In this document: piece by piece, positions 36,421 to 44,651 of the stretch
How positions within the stretch are numbered: the stretch's first letter is position 1
How the letters are laid out: the number at the start of each line of letters is the position of its first letter
Assembly: GCF_900112585.1 (NCBI RefSeq)
Contig: NZ_FOLY01000003.1
Location: 434,001 to 498,000 of the forward strand
From: Kushneria avicenniae
Lineage (GTDB): Bacteria > Pseudomonadota > Gammaproteobacteria > Pseudomonadales > Halomonadaceae
DNA: 64,000 bases
Direction of reading: 5' to 3'
Notes under the pieces: model-generated
What the model was told of the DNA's origin: nothing
The model's database searches: none
What the model saw: the letters and a program-made list of their open reading frames with translations, nothing else
Program-made: the position numbers and the translations under genes

Positions 36421-36438
36421 ACGTCATAAAATTGTCAA
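36421..36438 (+). promoter_or_regulatory. Weak Pho-box-like site
   Basis: ACGTCATAAAATTGTCAA matches the Pho box CTGTCATAAAACTGTCAT at 14 of 18 positions. It lies between hexR (minus) and the small plus-strand gene at 36554. It is below what would be called confidently. Confidence 0.25.
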
Positions 36439-36553
36439 CAGCACTATCATACGCTGAGTGCGAGCACTGATCGACGCTGACTATCACGTTCATGGTCACG
36501 TCGACACAGTGTCATGTCCCGGATCCATTTCAATGTCGAAGGGTGCATCGTTC

Positions 36554-36772
36554 ATGCAAAAACAGACTGCTGATCAATCCAGACTCAATGCCGTTCGCAA
36601 CGAAATTCTCGATATCGCCCTGCATATCGATGCGAAGGAAAACGAGAAACGCCGCCAGCACGCTGCACAGCGCGCCCTGAAGGCCCGCCGCGGTATCGAG
36701 GATCACTTCGAATCGCGAAGGCTGGCAACGCAGCTCAGCGAAGAGGATGAACGCCTGCACCACTTTGGTTAG
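36554..36772 (+). CDS. Small charged protein, PA3496-like
   Basis: A 72-residue hydrophilic protein, MQKQTADQ... to ERLHHFG, highly charged with probable helices. Its central segment ALKARRGIEDHFESRRLATQL resembles the conserved R-x-x-IE...E...L core of the small proteins called PA3496-family putative envelope integrity proteins in pseudomonads. The ATG at 36554 with GAAGGG ten bases upstream is preferred over 36533. No signal peptide is visible, so an envelope role would need other support. It ends convergently with the motB-like gene. Confidence 0.6.
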   Translation: MQKQTADQSRLNAVRNEILDIALHIDAKENEKRRQHAAQRALKARRGIEDHFESRRLATQLSEEDERLHHFG

Positions 36773-36839
36773 CAACGATCCGCCAGATGAGGACAGCAGC
36801 CGGCCATGCCGGCCGCTATTGCAGGGAGCAAAAGGGCGC

Positions 36840-37763
36840 CTAGGGGCTGGTCGGTCGCGGACCGGCCGGGCTCAATACCAGCTCGACCCGTCGGTTCTGG
36901 GCTCGCCCCGCCTCGGTGTTATTGCCGGCCAGTGGCCGGGTCGGTCCATAGCCGATCGCCCGCAGCTGCGTGGCCCTGACACCGCCCCGGCTCAGGTAGC
37001 GCAGTACGGCCGTGGCCCGTCCAACGGAGAGTTCCCAGTTCGATGGAAACCGATCCGTCGAGATGGTTCGGCTGTCCGTGTGGCCTTCCACCGAAATTTC
37101 ACCGTCAAAATCCCTGAGCGCCGGCAGGAGGCGGTCCAGCAGCACGCTGCCCTGGCCGCTGATATCGATATCGGCGCTGGGAAAGAGCAGACGATCCTCG
37201 ATCCGCAGGATGGTACGTTCGCGCTCGCGGGTCACCTGTACGCCCTCGATGCCGGCCAGGCGCTGATCCATGGCCATGGCTTCGCTCGAAGGTGCCGATG
37301 CCTCATCCGTCGGTTTGTCCCGATCCATCAATGGAATCATGACCGCCAGTGCCGCCTGAACGTCCACGCTTGTCGGCGTTCGGGGGGTGTCTGACGTTGT
37401 GGCCGGCGGCAGCATCTGCCAGGGCGTGGGCACCACGGAAGAGGCCGTCAGCCACGGCAGCACGCCAGTAGCGTTGACCGGCACAGCCTGTACCGGTGAC
37501 AGCTGTTGCGTGGCGGCAAGTGTTATTGGCGAGACCATCACCGCCGCGGGTCTGTTCACCATGGTTGAGGCTGACAGATCCTCCTGTGGGACCACGCCGC
37601 GCATGGCCAGCAGCAGCACGAACAGCACCAGCAACAGGGTCAAAAGATCCAGATAGCTGAGCATCCAGCCATCGCTTTCCTCACTGCGATCGGCCGTCAG
37701 CACCAGCTCGCGTGCGGCCTGGCGGGCCTGACCGGAGGAACCCGACGATCGGTGATCCATCAC
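36840..37763 (-). CDS. motB: MotB-like stator protein with OmpA peptidoglycan-binding domain
   Basis: Protein of 307 residues. One transmembrane helix is at about 34-56 in DGWMLSYLDLLTLLLVLFVL, with the conserved channel Asp as in MotB and PomB. Then comes an unusually long Pro/Thr/Ser/Val-rich linker (about 60-150). The OmpA domain is at about 190-300 (GQGSVLLDRLLPAL, VEGHTDSRTISTDRFPSNWE, AQNRRVELVL). It anchors the stator to the cell wall. The start (GTG 37763 or ATG 37760) overlaps the end of the motA-like gene. No other flagellar genes are near. Confidence 0.85.
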   Translation of the reverse strand: MMDHRSSGSSGQARQAARELVLTADRSEESDGWMLSYLDLLTLLLVLFVLLLAMRGVVPQEDLSASTMVNRPAAVMVSPITLAATQQLSPVQAVPVNATGVLPWLTASSVVPTPWQMLPPATTSDTPRTPTSVDVQAALAVMIPLMDRDKPTDEASAPSSEAMAMDQRLAGIEGVQVTRERERTILRIEDRLLFPSADIDISGQGSVLLDRLLPALRDFDGEISVEGHTDSRTISTDRFPSNWELSVGRATAVLRYLSRGGVRATQLRAIGYGPTRPLAGNNTEAGRAQNRRVELVLSPAGPRPTSP

Positions 37764-38650
37764 GGCGAACGGCCTCCACTGCCTTCCGGTTCACGTACCA
37801 GGGGACGCTCACCCAGCTCGTCATGGGCTTCGCCGATAAAGGAGTTGAGCGTGGCTTCGATAAAGGAAGGCAGGCGACGACGCGAGATCATGGAAACGCC
37901 TTCCAGTACCATGTTCATCGCAATGAGACGATCCTCGGTGCGCCGCTCCAGCTTGACCGCGATCGGTTTGAACAGCAGGTTGGCCAGCAAAATGCCATAG
38001 AAGGTCGATAGCAGGGCCACCCCCATGCGCGGGCCAATCACGGCCAGATCACCGTTCTGGATCACCTCAAGCATGTTGATCAGCCCGACCAGGGTACCCA
38101 GCATGCCGAAGGCCGGCGCGTAGGTGGCCATGGTGCGAAAGATCTGCGCCTCGGCCAGCTCCCGGGCACGCAGACGCGTGATGCGCCAGCGCAGGAGATC
38201 GAGAATCTCCTCTTCGCGGACATTGTCGATGACCAGACTGATGCCGGTACGCAGAAACGGGTTACGGGTATTTTCAAGCGCCCGCTCGACCGCACGAGCA
38301 TCGCCATGCATCCATTCCCGCGCCAGAGCTACCAGCTCGTCGATGTCCTCGCGGATAAAATCGGGCTCGCGGCGAAAGATGCTGCCCACCAGTGCGACCA
38401 CGCGGCGGATCTCGCGCATCGGATAGCTGATCATGGTGGCGGCCAGCGTCCCGGTCAGCACGATCAAAAGACCGGCCGGATTGAAAAAACTCAGGGGCGA
38501 CTGGGCGGTAAACAGCACCACGACGATAAGCAGCAACATGCTGACCACAATGCCGATCACCGTCGAGGGGTTGCCGGGAACGCCGGTTGAACGACCGGTG
38601 GAGGACTCTTTGGTAGCGCTGTCGGTGGTGCCGGATTGACTGCTGGTCAT
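37760..38650 (-). CDS. motA: MotA/PomA-like stator proton or sodium channel subunit
   Basis: Protein of about 296 residues starting MTSSQSGTTD, preceded by a Ser/Thr/Pro-rich tail. Four hydrophobic segments are seen: two near residues 30-75 and two near 175-230. YAPAFGMLGTLVGLINMLE contains the conserved channel-mouth proline (MotA Pro173-like), and the cytoplasmic loop between the helix pairs holds charged residues that contact FliG. Together with the overlapping motB-like gene it forms a flagellar or related motor stator. The ion is not decided by the sequence. The N-terminal stretch before the first helix is longer than in E. coli MotA. Confidence 0.85.
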   Translation of the reverse strand: MTSSQSGTTDSATKESSTGRSTGVPGNPSTVIGIVVSMLLLIVVVLFTAQSPLSFFNPAGLLIVLTGTLAATMISYPMREIRRVVALVGSIFRREPDFIREDIDELVALAREWMHGDARAVERALENTRNPFLRTGISLVIDNVREEEILDLLRWRITRLRARELAEAQIFRTMATYAPAFGMLGTLVGLINMLEVIQNGDLAVIGPRMGVALLSTFYGILLANLLFKPIAVKLERRTEDRLIAMNMVLEGVSMISRRRLPSFIEATLNSFIGEAHDELGERPLVREPEGSGGRSP

Positions 38651-38704
38651 GAAAAGACATCCATGTGCATGCAGCGCGTGATGCCGGCGGCCGATGGATT
38701 TCAT

Positions 38705-38908
38705 TCAGCCAGCGTCACTGCTGCCGATATTGACCGGTCCATTCTGACAGAGCACTTTTCGGTCAAACGCCACGAATAGCGTCATTTTTGGCACGCATTC
38801 ATCGGCTTGAACAGGAGTTGTGCACCTTTCCCACAGAGTTATCCACATTTTTCATTGACAGTGGATAACCCTGTGGCCAGGTGTCGTGTCCTTTTTTTCA
38901 TCAGGGCA
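38705..38908. other. Non-coding stretch upstream of the motA-like gene
   Basis: About 200 bases between motA and the symporter terminator. It holds a DnaA-box inverted repeat (38831-38876). No gene with a ribosome binding site was recognised. Confidence 0.5.
38831..38876. repeat. 16-bp inverted repeat carrying two DnaA-box sequences
   Basis: CCACAGAGTTATCCAC (38831-38846) and GTGGATAACCCTGTGG (38861-38876) pair with a single mismatch around a 14-base spacer. The left arm contains a perfect DnaA box TTATCCACA (38839-38847) and the right arm an 8-of-9 box in the opposite direction (38860-38868). It lies between the motA-like gene and the symporter gene. Confidence 0.7.
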
Positions 38909-38909
38909 T

Positions 38910-38936
38910 AAAAAAGCGGGCTCCGATGGAGCCCGC
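38910..38936 (-). terminator. Intrinsic terminator of the symporter gene
   Basis: GCGGGCTCC (38916-38924), loop GAT, GGAGCCCGC (38928-38936), followed on the minus strand by a T run (AAAAAA on the plus strand at 38910-38915). This is a standard rho-independent terminator for the symporter gene, which ends at 38956. Confidence 0.88.
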
Positions 38937-38955
38937 AGAATGCAGGAATCCTGTG

Positions 38956-40308
38956 TTAATGAAACAGGTTATAGACAAACACGATGGCGACACCGATCGG
39001 AGCAATAAAACGCGCCGAGAAACGCCACCAGGCAAAGGCCATACCGTTCATGTTGAGCTGGGCCCGTACTTCGTCGCGCCCCATGAACCAGCCGACAAAC
39101 ACGATGGTGGCCAGACCCGTCAGCGGCAGCATGATCTTGCTGGTGACATAGTCGAGCAGGTCAAAGATCGGCATGCCAAAAAGCGTCAGCGTGGCCCAGT
39201 CGTTGAGCGACAACAGCGCCGCAATGCCCAGAATCCAGGTCGCTACACCGGCCACCAGTGCCGATGTCAGACGATTCAGGGGAGACTTCTCCTCGAGCCA
39301 TTCCACGATCGGTTCGAGAAGCGAGATCGCTGAGGTCCAGGCCGCAAACACCAGCAGCACAAAGAACAACGTGCCAAAGAGCACGCCACCGGACATGTTG
39401 CCAAAGGCCAGTGGCAGGGTCTGGAAAATCAGCCCGGGGCCGGCCGCCGGATCAAGGCCGTTGGCGAAAACGACCGGGAAGATGGCCATGCCGGCCGCCA
39501 GTGCGATGACCGTGTCGAGAATCACCACGGTCAGCGCCGTACGCCCGATATTGACGTCGTCACTGAGATAGGAGCCATAGGCCATCATGATGCCCATGCC
39601 CAGGCTCAGGGTGAAAAAGGCGTGCCCCATGGCCGCCAGCGCCACCTCACCGGTGAGCTTTGAAAAATCGGGGCTGAACAGATAATCCAGCCCGGCTTCA
39701 AAGCTGCCCGTGGTCGCGGCATAGCCCACCATCACCAGCAGCAGCACGGCCAGCGCCGGCATGAGAATCTTGGAGGCCCGCTCAAGTCCGCCGGAGACGC
39801 CGCCGGCCACAATGGCAATGGTCAATATCATGAACAGACTATGCCAGAGCAGCAGCAGACCGGGACTGCCCAGAAGCCCGTTAAACAGCGCACCAACGCC
39901 TTCGCCGTCGAGCCCGATAAAGCTCGCAGTCGCACTGTAGCGGATATAGGCCAGTGCCCAGCCACCGATCACGCTGTAAAACGACAAAATCAGCCAGGCG
40001 GCCAGAATGCCGCCGACGCCGATCAGCACCCAGGCTTTCGAGCGTTTCAGGCGCCCGGCGATACGGTTCATGGTCGAAATGGGGTTTTTCTGACCCAGCC
40101 GCCCGAGCAGCCATTCACTCATCAGAATGGGCAGGCCGATCAGCAGAATGCAGACCAGATAGACGAGAACGAAGGCGCCGCCGCCGCTCTCGCCGGTCAT
40201 GTAGGGGAATTTCCAGATATTGCCCAGCCCGACGGAAGAGCCGACCGCGGCGAGCATGAATGCAATGCGCGAGGACCACTGCGCATGTGAATGGGGCTTG
40301 TTGGTCAT
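38956..40308 (-). CDS. Sodium-dependent transporter of the neurotransmitter:sodium symporter family
   Basis: Inner-membrane protein of 450 residues with about 11 to 12 helices. RIAFMLAAVGSSVGLGNIWK and FPYMTGESGGGAFVLVYL are the unwound TM1 region that binds sodium and substrate (LeuT-fold). The bacterial members take up amino acids or related amines with Na+. The ATG at 40308 with AGGGTAG upstream is preferred over 40362. A terminator follows at 38910. A sodium-driven carrier fits a halophile, but the substrate is unknown. Confidence 0.88.
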   Translation of the reverse strand: MTNKPHSHAQWSSRIAFMLAAVGSSVGLGNIWKFPYMTGESGGGAFVLVYLVCILLIGLPILMSEWLLGRLGQKNPISTMNRIAGRLKRSKAWVLIGVGGILAAWLILSFYSVIGGWALAYIRYSATASFIGLDGEGVGALFNGLLGSPGLLLLWHSLFMILTIAIVAGGVSGGLERASKILMPALAVLLLVMVGYAATTGSFEAGLDYLFSPDFSKLTGEVALAAMGHAFFTLSLGMGIMMAYGSYLSDDVNIGRTALTVVILDTVIALAAGMAIFPVVFANGLDPAAGPGLIFQTLPLAFGNMSGGVLFGTLFFVLLVFAAWTSAISLLEPIVEWLEEKSPLNRLTSALVAGVATWILGIAALLSLNDWATLTLFGMPIFDLLDYVTSKIMLPLTGLATIVFVGWFMGRDEVRAQLNMNGMAFAWWRFSARFIAPIGVAIVFVYNLFH

Positions 40309-40508
40309 GAGACTACCCTGTGTATCCCTGTAAGTCGGCAGACTGGGCCGGTTTGACATCACAAACCGCGACTCACCGACGCCCGTGCTTCATTGTTGAT
40401 GTTTTCCGGGGCCATTGTGTCAACAAAGCCCGTCTGAAGCGATTGATGACGCTCATTGTACAGGCGTGGGCGACTACATCACGTGTTGTAACATTATAAG
40501 AGTGATCC

Positions 40509-41369
40509 CTAAAAAAGGGATTCCTGGCGCTCACCGGCAAAGTCTGCCAGTGCGGGCAGGGCAATGCGCTCGGCAAGGCGGGCATGAAAGGCGCGTGCCA
40601 GTATCGGGGCGGCGCGATTATCCGGCGTATGCACAAACAGTACAGGACTTTTCTCCTGTTCCATCCACAGCGCCATCTGCTCGATCCAGGGCGTAAAGCG
40701 CTCATGATTAATGGCGTCATCAAAGTGCCCGATAAAGCGCACCACCGGCTGCGTCGCTGTGCTCAGCACATGCAGCGGTCTGCGCGGCTTTTCGCGCTGT
40801 GCCTGCTGTAGCCGGGTATCGTCACCCGCCGGGGTAGCGAAAAGCGCGCGGGCATCCAGCATGACCCGATCGGCACCATGAGTTATCAACAGCCGGTTGA
40901 GTGATTGCTCGGCCGTCCCCTTGTGGAAAAATTCACTGTGGCGCACTTCCACGGCGCACGGCAGTGACGTCGGCCAGCGTTTCAGGACAGCTTCGAGCAT
41001 GGGCAGTTCATCCGCACCGAAATCCCGCGGCAGCTGGATCATGGTCGGCCCCAGACGATCATGCAGCGGTGCCAGTCGCTCGAAAAACTGATCCATCTCG
41101 TCTTCGATGCCCACCAGTCGTTGGTCATGGGTGAGCCGTGAGGGCAGCTTGAAGCAGAAGCGAAAGTGCTCGGGGGCCTGACGCGCCCAGGTGGCCACCA
41201 CGTCCTCGCGCGGCGCACCGCTATAAAACGTGGTATTGCCCTCGACGCAGGAAAAGACCCGGCCATAGTCCGGCAGCGAATCGCTCGGCTCGGCGTAGCG
41301 GCCATAGAGCGTGCCGCGCCAGTCGGCGTTGGCCCACATCGCCAGCCCCAGATGCAGGGTGCCGGCCAC
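40509..41369 (-). CDS. DUF72 (YecE-like) protein
   Basis: Protein of 286 residues of the DUF72 TIM-barrel-like family of unknown biochemical function. Typical segments are HLGLAMWANADWRGTLY, YGRVFSCVEGNTTFYS, FRFCFKLPSRLTHDQ, LGPTMIQLPRDFG and VEVRHSEFF. It starts at GTG (41367-41369), two bases after the pdxY stop, so the two genes are probably cotranscribed and translationally coupled. The coupling to vitamin B6 salvage may hint at a role but gives no reaction. Confidence 0.85.
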   Translation of the reverse strand: MAGTLHLGLAMWANADWRGTLYGRYAEPSDSLPDYGRVFSCVEGNTTFYSGAPREDVVATWARQAPEHFRFCFKLPSRLTHDQRLVGIEDEMDQFFERLAPLHDRLGPTMIQLPRDFGADELPMLEAVLKRWPTSLPCAVEVRHSEFFHKGTAEQSLNRLLITHGADRVMLDARALFATPAGDDTRLQQAQREKPRRPLHVLSTATQPVVRFIGHFDDAINHERFTPWIEQMALWMEQEKSPVLFVHTPDNRAAPILARAFHARLAERIALPALADFAGERQESLF

Positions 41370-41371
41370 GC

Positions 41372-42250
41372 TCAGCGCACCCGCTCAGCGTCAAAACGCT
41401 GCCGGGGCGCGACGATCTCATTCTGGGCCTGAATCATGGCAAGCTCACGAGTGCCGGCCTGCCAGGTATGGGTAAAGAGCGCATGCACCGCTTCGGCCGT
41501 GCGCTCCAGCGCTCGCGCTGGCCCTTCGCCGCCAATCCCGTCCTCATCGCGCAGGCAGCAGGCCAGAAACACCGCCGCAGTGAAATCGCCGGCGCCGTTG
41601 GGCGCGACCGGAAAATCAAAGCGGGGCGTGGCGATCCGCCAGCTGCCGGCGTCGGTATCCACCAGCATTTCGATGGTTTCCGCCGCGCTGTCTTCGATAT
41701 CCAGCGAGGTGACCAGCACCACACTCGGCCCCCTGTCGCGCAGACGCGCCGTGGCGGTCAGAACATCGTCCAGTGTGTGAATGGACTGATCACTCAGAAA
41801 GGCCAGCTCGAACTGATTGGGCGTGACGATATCGGCGGCCGGCACGGCAAAGTCACGCATCCAGGCCGGAATGTCCTCGCGCACGAAAAAGCCGCGGCCG
41901 ATATCGCCCATGACCGGGTCGCAGCAGTACAGCGCCCCCGGACTGGCCGCGCGCACGCGCGTCACGCTCTCCAGCACCGCGCGACCGGTGCCCTGATCCC
42001 CCATATAGCCCGACAGCACCGCCTGCACGTCACGAAGTCCGGTCAGCGCCTCGACACCATCGAGCACCTCGCGAAGATGTGCTGACGTGAAGACCTCGCC
42101 GGTAAAGGCGCCATAGCCGGTGTGGTTGGAAAACTGCACCGTGTTGATGGCGGTGACCTCGCAGCCCAGCCGCTGCAGCGGCAGGACAGCAGCGCGATTG
42201 CCGACATAGCCATAGGCCACGTGGCTTTGAATGGAAATGATATGGGTCAT
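41372..42250 (-). CDS. pdxY: Pyridoxal kinase PdxY
   Basis: Protein of 292 residues of the ribokinase/PfkB-like fold that phosphorylates pyridoxal in the vitamin B6 salvage path. [20 protein letters not shown] and [18 protein letters not shown] are hallmark N-terminal motifs. [17 protein letters not shown] contains the GAGD anion hole and catalytic Asp. The ATG at 42250 fits homologues; 42283 would add 11 residues. DUF72 follows two bases after its stop. Confidence 0.93.
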   Translation of the reverse strand: MTHIISIQSHVAYGYVGNRAAVLPLQRLGCEVTAINTVQFSNHTGYGAFTGEVFTSAHLREVLDGVEALTGLRDVQAVLSGYMGDQGTGRAVLESVTRVRAASPGALYCCDPVMGDIGRGFFVREDIPAWMRDFAVPAADIVTPNQFELAFLSDQSIHTLDDVLTATARLRDRGPSVVLVTSLDIEDSAAETIEMLVDTDAGSWRIATPRFDFPVAPNGAGDFTAAVFLACCLRDEDGIGGEGPARALERTAEAVHALFTHTWQAGTRELAMIQAQNEIVAPRQRFDAERVR

Positions 42251-42339
42251 GACAGTACTCGATAAAACACGGGAAATACCCACGACGGCGCGGGGTGTCT
42301 ATGCTTTGAAAGATAACATTCCGTTGAGGTGGACCGCTC

Positions 42340-44460
42340 ATGTCGCGTGCAATGCGCATCATCGGCTGGACGCTGGGGGCCCTGGTGGCCCTGCTGGTAC
42401 TGCTTGCCCTTGTCATGACCCTGATGAGCTGGAACTGGCTCAGACCCACGATCAATGACCGCGTCTCCGATGCGCTGGGGCGGCCCTTTGCCATTCAGGG
42501 CGACCTGGGGCTTTCATGGCAGTGGGACAGTTGGCATCTCTCGCCGCGCTTGAGCGCTGACGATATCATGCTGGGCGACCCGCCCGAACTGAATCAGGCG
42601 CGCAGCGTGGCGGCCGGCACCGAAGAAGCGCGCACGGCCCATATTGGCCATGTAGCGGTGAGCCTGCGCCCGCTCGCCCTGCTGCACAAGCGCATCGCAC
42701 TGCATGATCTGGTCGTGCGCGATGCCAGTGCTACCCTGCGCCGTCTCGATGAGACTCACAACAACTGGCAGCTCGGCGGTGGCAACAGCGCTGACAGCGA
42801 CAGTGACCAGAACGACAAGGGCAGCGGCTGGCAATTTGCCATTGATCAGACCGATGTCGACCGGGTACAGGTCGCCTTCAACGATCAGGTGCTTGATATC
42901 GACGCCACCGCCACGCTTGAAACACTGGGTGAGCCGGTCCGCTGGGAAGAGGTGGCCGGCGAAAATCAAAAAACGAGCAGCAGCGATCAGGAAAAGAACA
43001 GCAACAAGCAAAAGGCAGACAATAGCCAATCCCCGTCAGAAGACGGCACAGCGCTCGGCGAACGCGACTTCCGCTTTGCCTGGCAGCTCAAGGGCACCTG
43101 GCGCGGCAGTGCGCTGGACGGCAAGGGCCGGTTGGGCGGTCCAACGGCCCTGCGTGAGGGCGGGCGCTTCCCGCTGGAGGTGCATCTTCACTCCGGCAAT
43201 GCGCGACTTGATGTGGTGGGTACGCTCAACGACCCGATGGCGCTTGCCGGTCTGGATCTGCAGGTCGGCATCGCCGGTGACAATCTGGGCGATCTCTACG
43301 CCCTGACCGGCATCGTGCTGCCCCAGACGCCGCCCTATGCCACCCGGGGCCACCTGACGGCCGATCTGGATCACCCCGACGGCGGCACCTACGAATACCG
43401 CGACTTTGACGGCACGATCGGCGACAGCGATATTCACGGCAGCCTGCGCTACGTCAACGGGGCACCACGACCGACACTGACCGGTGAGCTGGTGTCGAAA
43501 CAGCTTCGCTTTGCCGATCTTGCTCCGCTGGTGGGCGCCGACAACAAGGACACCGGTAATTCGGTCAATCCTGACCAACCCGCAGACAGGGTTCTGCCGG
43601 TGTCGAAGTTCAATACCGACCGCTGGGACACCATGGACGCCGACGTGCGCTTTCGCGCGCAAAACATTGTGCACGGTGAATCGCTGCCCCTGAGCGATCT
43701 GTCTACCCATCTGGTCATGGACAACGGCGAGATCCTGATGGACCCGCTGAGCTTTGGCGTGGCCGGCGGTCATCTCAATACCACCCTGCGCCTGAGCGGC
43801 CAGGAGTCGCCCCTGCGGGCACGCATCGACATGCATGCTCGTGGTCTTCACCTGAGCGAAATTCTACCCAATGACAGTAATCTCACTGAAGGGCTGGGAG
43901 AGATCAATGGAGATGCCACTCTGACAGGGCGAGGCAATTCGGTAGCCGCGCTTCTGGGCTCGAGCGACGGTGAGCTTCAGCTTTTGATCGAACAGGGGCG
44001 CATCAGTCGCAATCTAATGGAGCTGGCCGGGCTCAACGTGGGCAACTATCTGATCGGCGAGCTGTTCGGCGATGAGGAGGTTGCCATCCACTGTGCCGCC
44101 GCGGATCTTGAGTTTAATGATGGTCTGGTGCGCCCGCGGATTTTTACCATCGATACCGACAACGCCATCATCAATGTGGAAGGGGCGGTGAATCTGGCCA
44201 GCGAACAGATGGATCTGACCATCAAGCCTGAGAGCAAGGGCTTTCGCATCTTTACCTTGCGCACGCCGCTCTATGTCAGCGGCACCTTCAAGAACCCATC
44301 GCCCGGCGTGGAAGCCGCGCCCCTGATCGCGCGGGGTGCGGCCGCCGTAGCACTGGGGACGCTGGCAGCACCGGTAGCCGCGCTGGGCGCACTGATTTCT
44401 CCAAGCGCCGGCGAGAAAAGTCAGTGCGGTGCCCTGATCCAGCGCATGAAAACCGACTGA
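42340..44460 (+). CDS. AsmA-family protein
   Basis: Large protein of 706 residues. One transmembrane segment (about 6-28, MRIIGWTLGALVALLVLLAL) precedes a periplasmic bulk of beta-rich repeats, as in AsmA/YhjG-type proteins. MSWNWLRPTINDRVSDALGR early and LNVGNYLIGELFGDEEVAIH in the C-terminal AsmA domain fit the family. These proteins are thought to affect outer-membrane assembly or phospholipid transport between the two membranes. GAGGTGGA precedes the ATG. A low-complexity Ser/Asn/Lys insert near residues 205-235 is unusual. It is divergent from pdxY and followed by a strong terminator. Confidence 0.88.
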   Translation: MSRAMRIIGWTLGALVALLVLLALVMTLMSWNWLRPTINDRVSDALGRPFAIQGDLGLSWQWDSWHLSPRLSADDIMLGDPPELNQARSVAAGTEEARTAHIGHVAVSLRPLALLHKRIALHDLVVRDASATLRRLDETHNNWQLGGGNSADSDSDQNDKGSGWQFAIDQTDVDRVQVAFNDQVLDIDATATLETLGEPVRWEEVAGENQKTSSSDQEKNSNKQKADNSQSPSEDGTALGERDFRFAWQLKGTWRGSALDGKGRLGGPTALREGGRFPLEVHLHSGNARLDVVGTLNDPMALAGLDLQVGIAGDNLGDLYALTGIVLPQTPPYATRGHLTADLDHPDGGTYEYRDFDGTIGDSDIHGSLRYVNGAPRPTLTGELVSKQLRFADLAPLVGADNKDTGNSVNPDQPADRVLPVSKFNTDRWDTMDADVRFRAQNIVHGESLPLSDLSTHLVMDNGEILMDPLSFGVAGGHLNTTLRLSGQESPLRARIDMHARGLHLSEILPNDSNLTEGLGEINGDATLTGRGNSVAALLGSSDGELQLLIEQGRISRNLMELAGLNVGNYLIGELFGDEEVAIHCAAADLEFNDGLVRPRIFTIDTDNAIINVEGAVNLASEQMDLTIKPESKGFRIFTLRTPLYVSGTFKNPSPGVEAAPLIARGAAAVALGTLAAPVAALGALISPSAGEKSQCGALIQRMKTD

Positions 44461-44481
44461 TCCTTGCAGGAGGTGGCCCAT

Positions 44482-44512
44482 AAAAACGCCGGCACAAGTG
44501 CCGGCGTTTTTT
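44482..44512 (+). terminator. Terminator after the AsmA gene
   Basis: AAAAACGCCGGCAC (44482-44495), loop AA, GTGCCGGCGTTTTT (44498-44511): a perfect 14-bp stem ending in a T run, 21 bases past the stop codon. Confidence 0.9.
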
Positions 44513-44594
44513 GGTTGCCCCTGACGTCGGTTGGTCCGATGTCTGTCGTGCCGACATTGGTCCCACCCATCAAGAGGGCTTTTATTCAAACCAT

Positions 44595-44629
44595 GAAAAA
44601 CGGGGCGCTCCTGAAAAGGAACGCCCCGT
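44595..44629 (-). terminator. Terminator of the PQQ dehydrogenase operon
   Basis: CGGGGCGCTCC and GGAACGCCCCG pair with one mismatch around TGAAAA. On the minus strand the stem is followed by TTTTTC (AAAAA at 44596-44600 on the plus strand). It lies just after the dehydrogenase stop codon at 44652. Confidence 0.8.
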
Positions 44630-44651
44630 GATCAACGCCTTTTGCCGAAAC

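Noticed and set aside
36799-36813. GCCGGC-CAT-GCCGGC hairpin between the small gene and the motB-like gene
   Set aside because: The stem is short and has no T tract, so it is not called a terminator.
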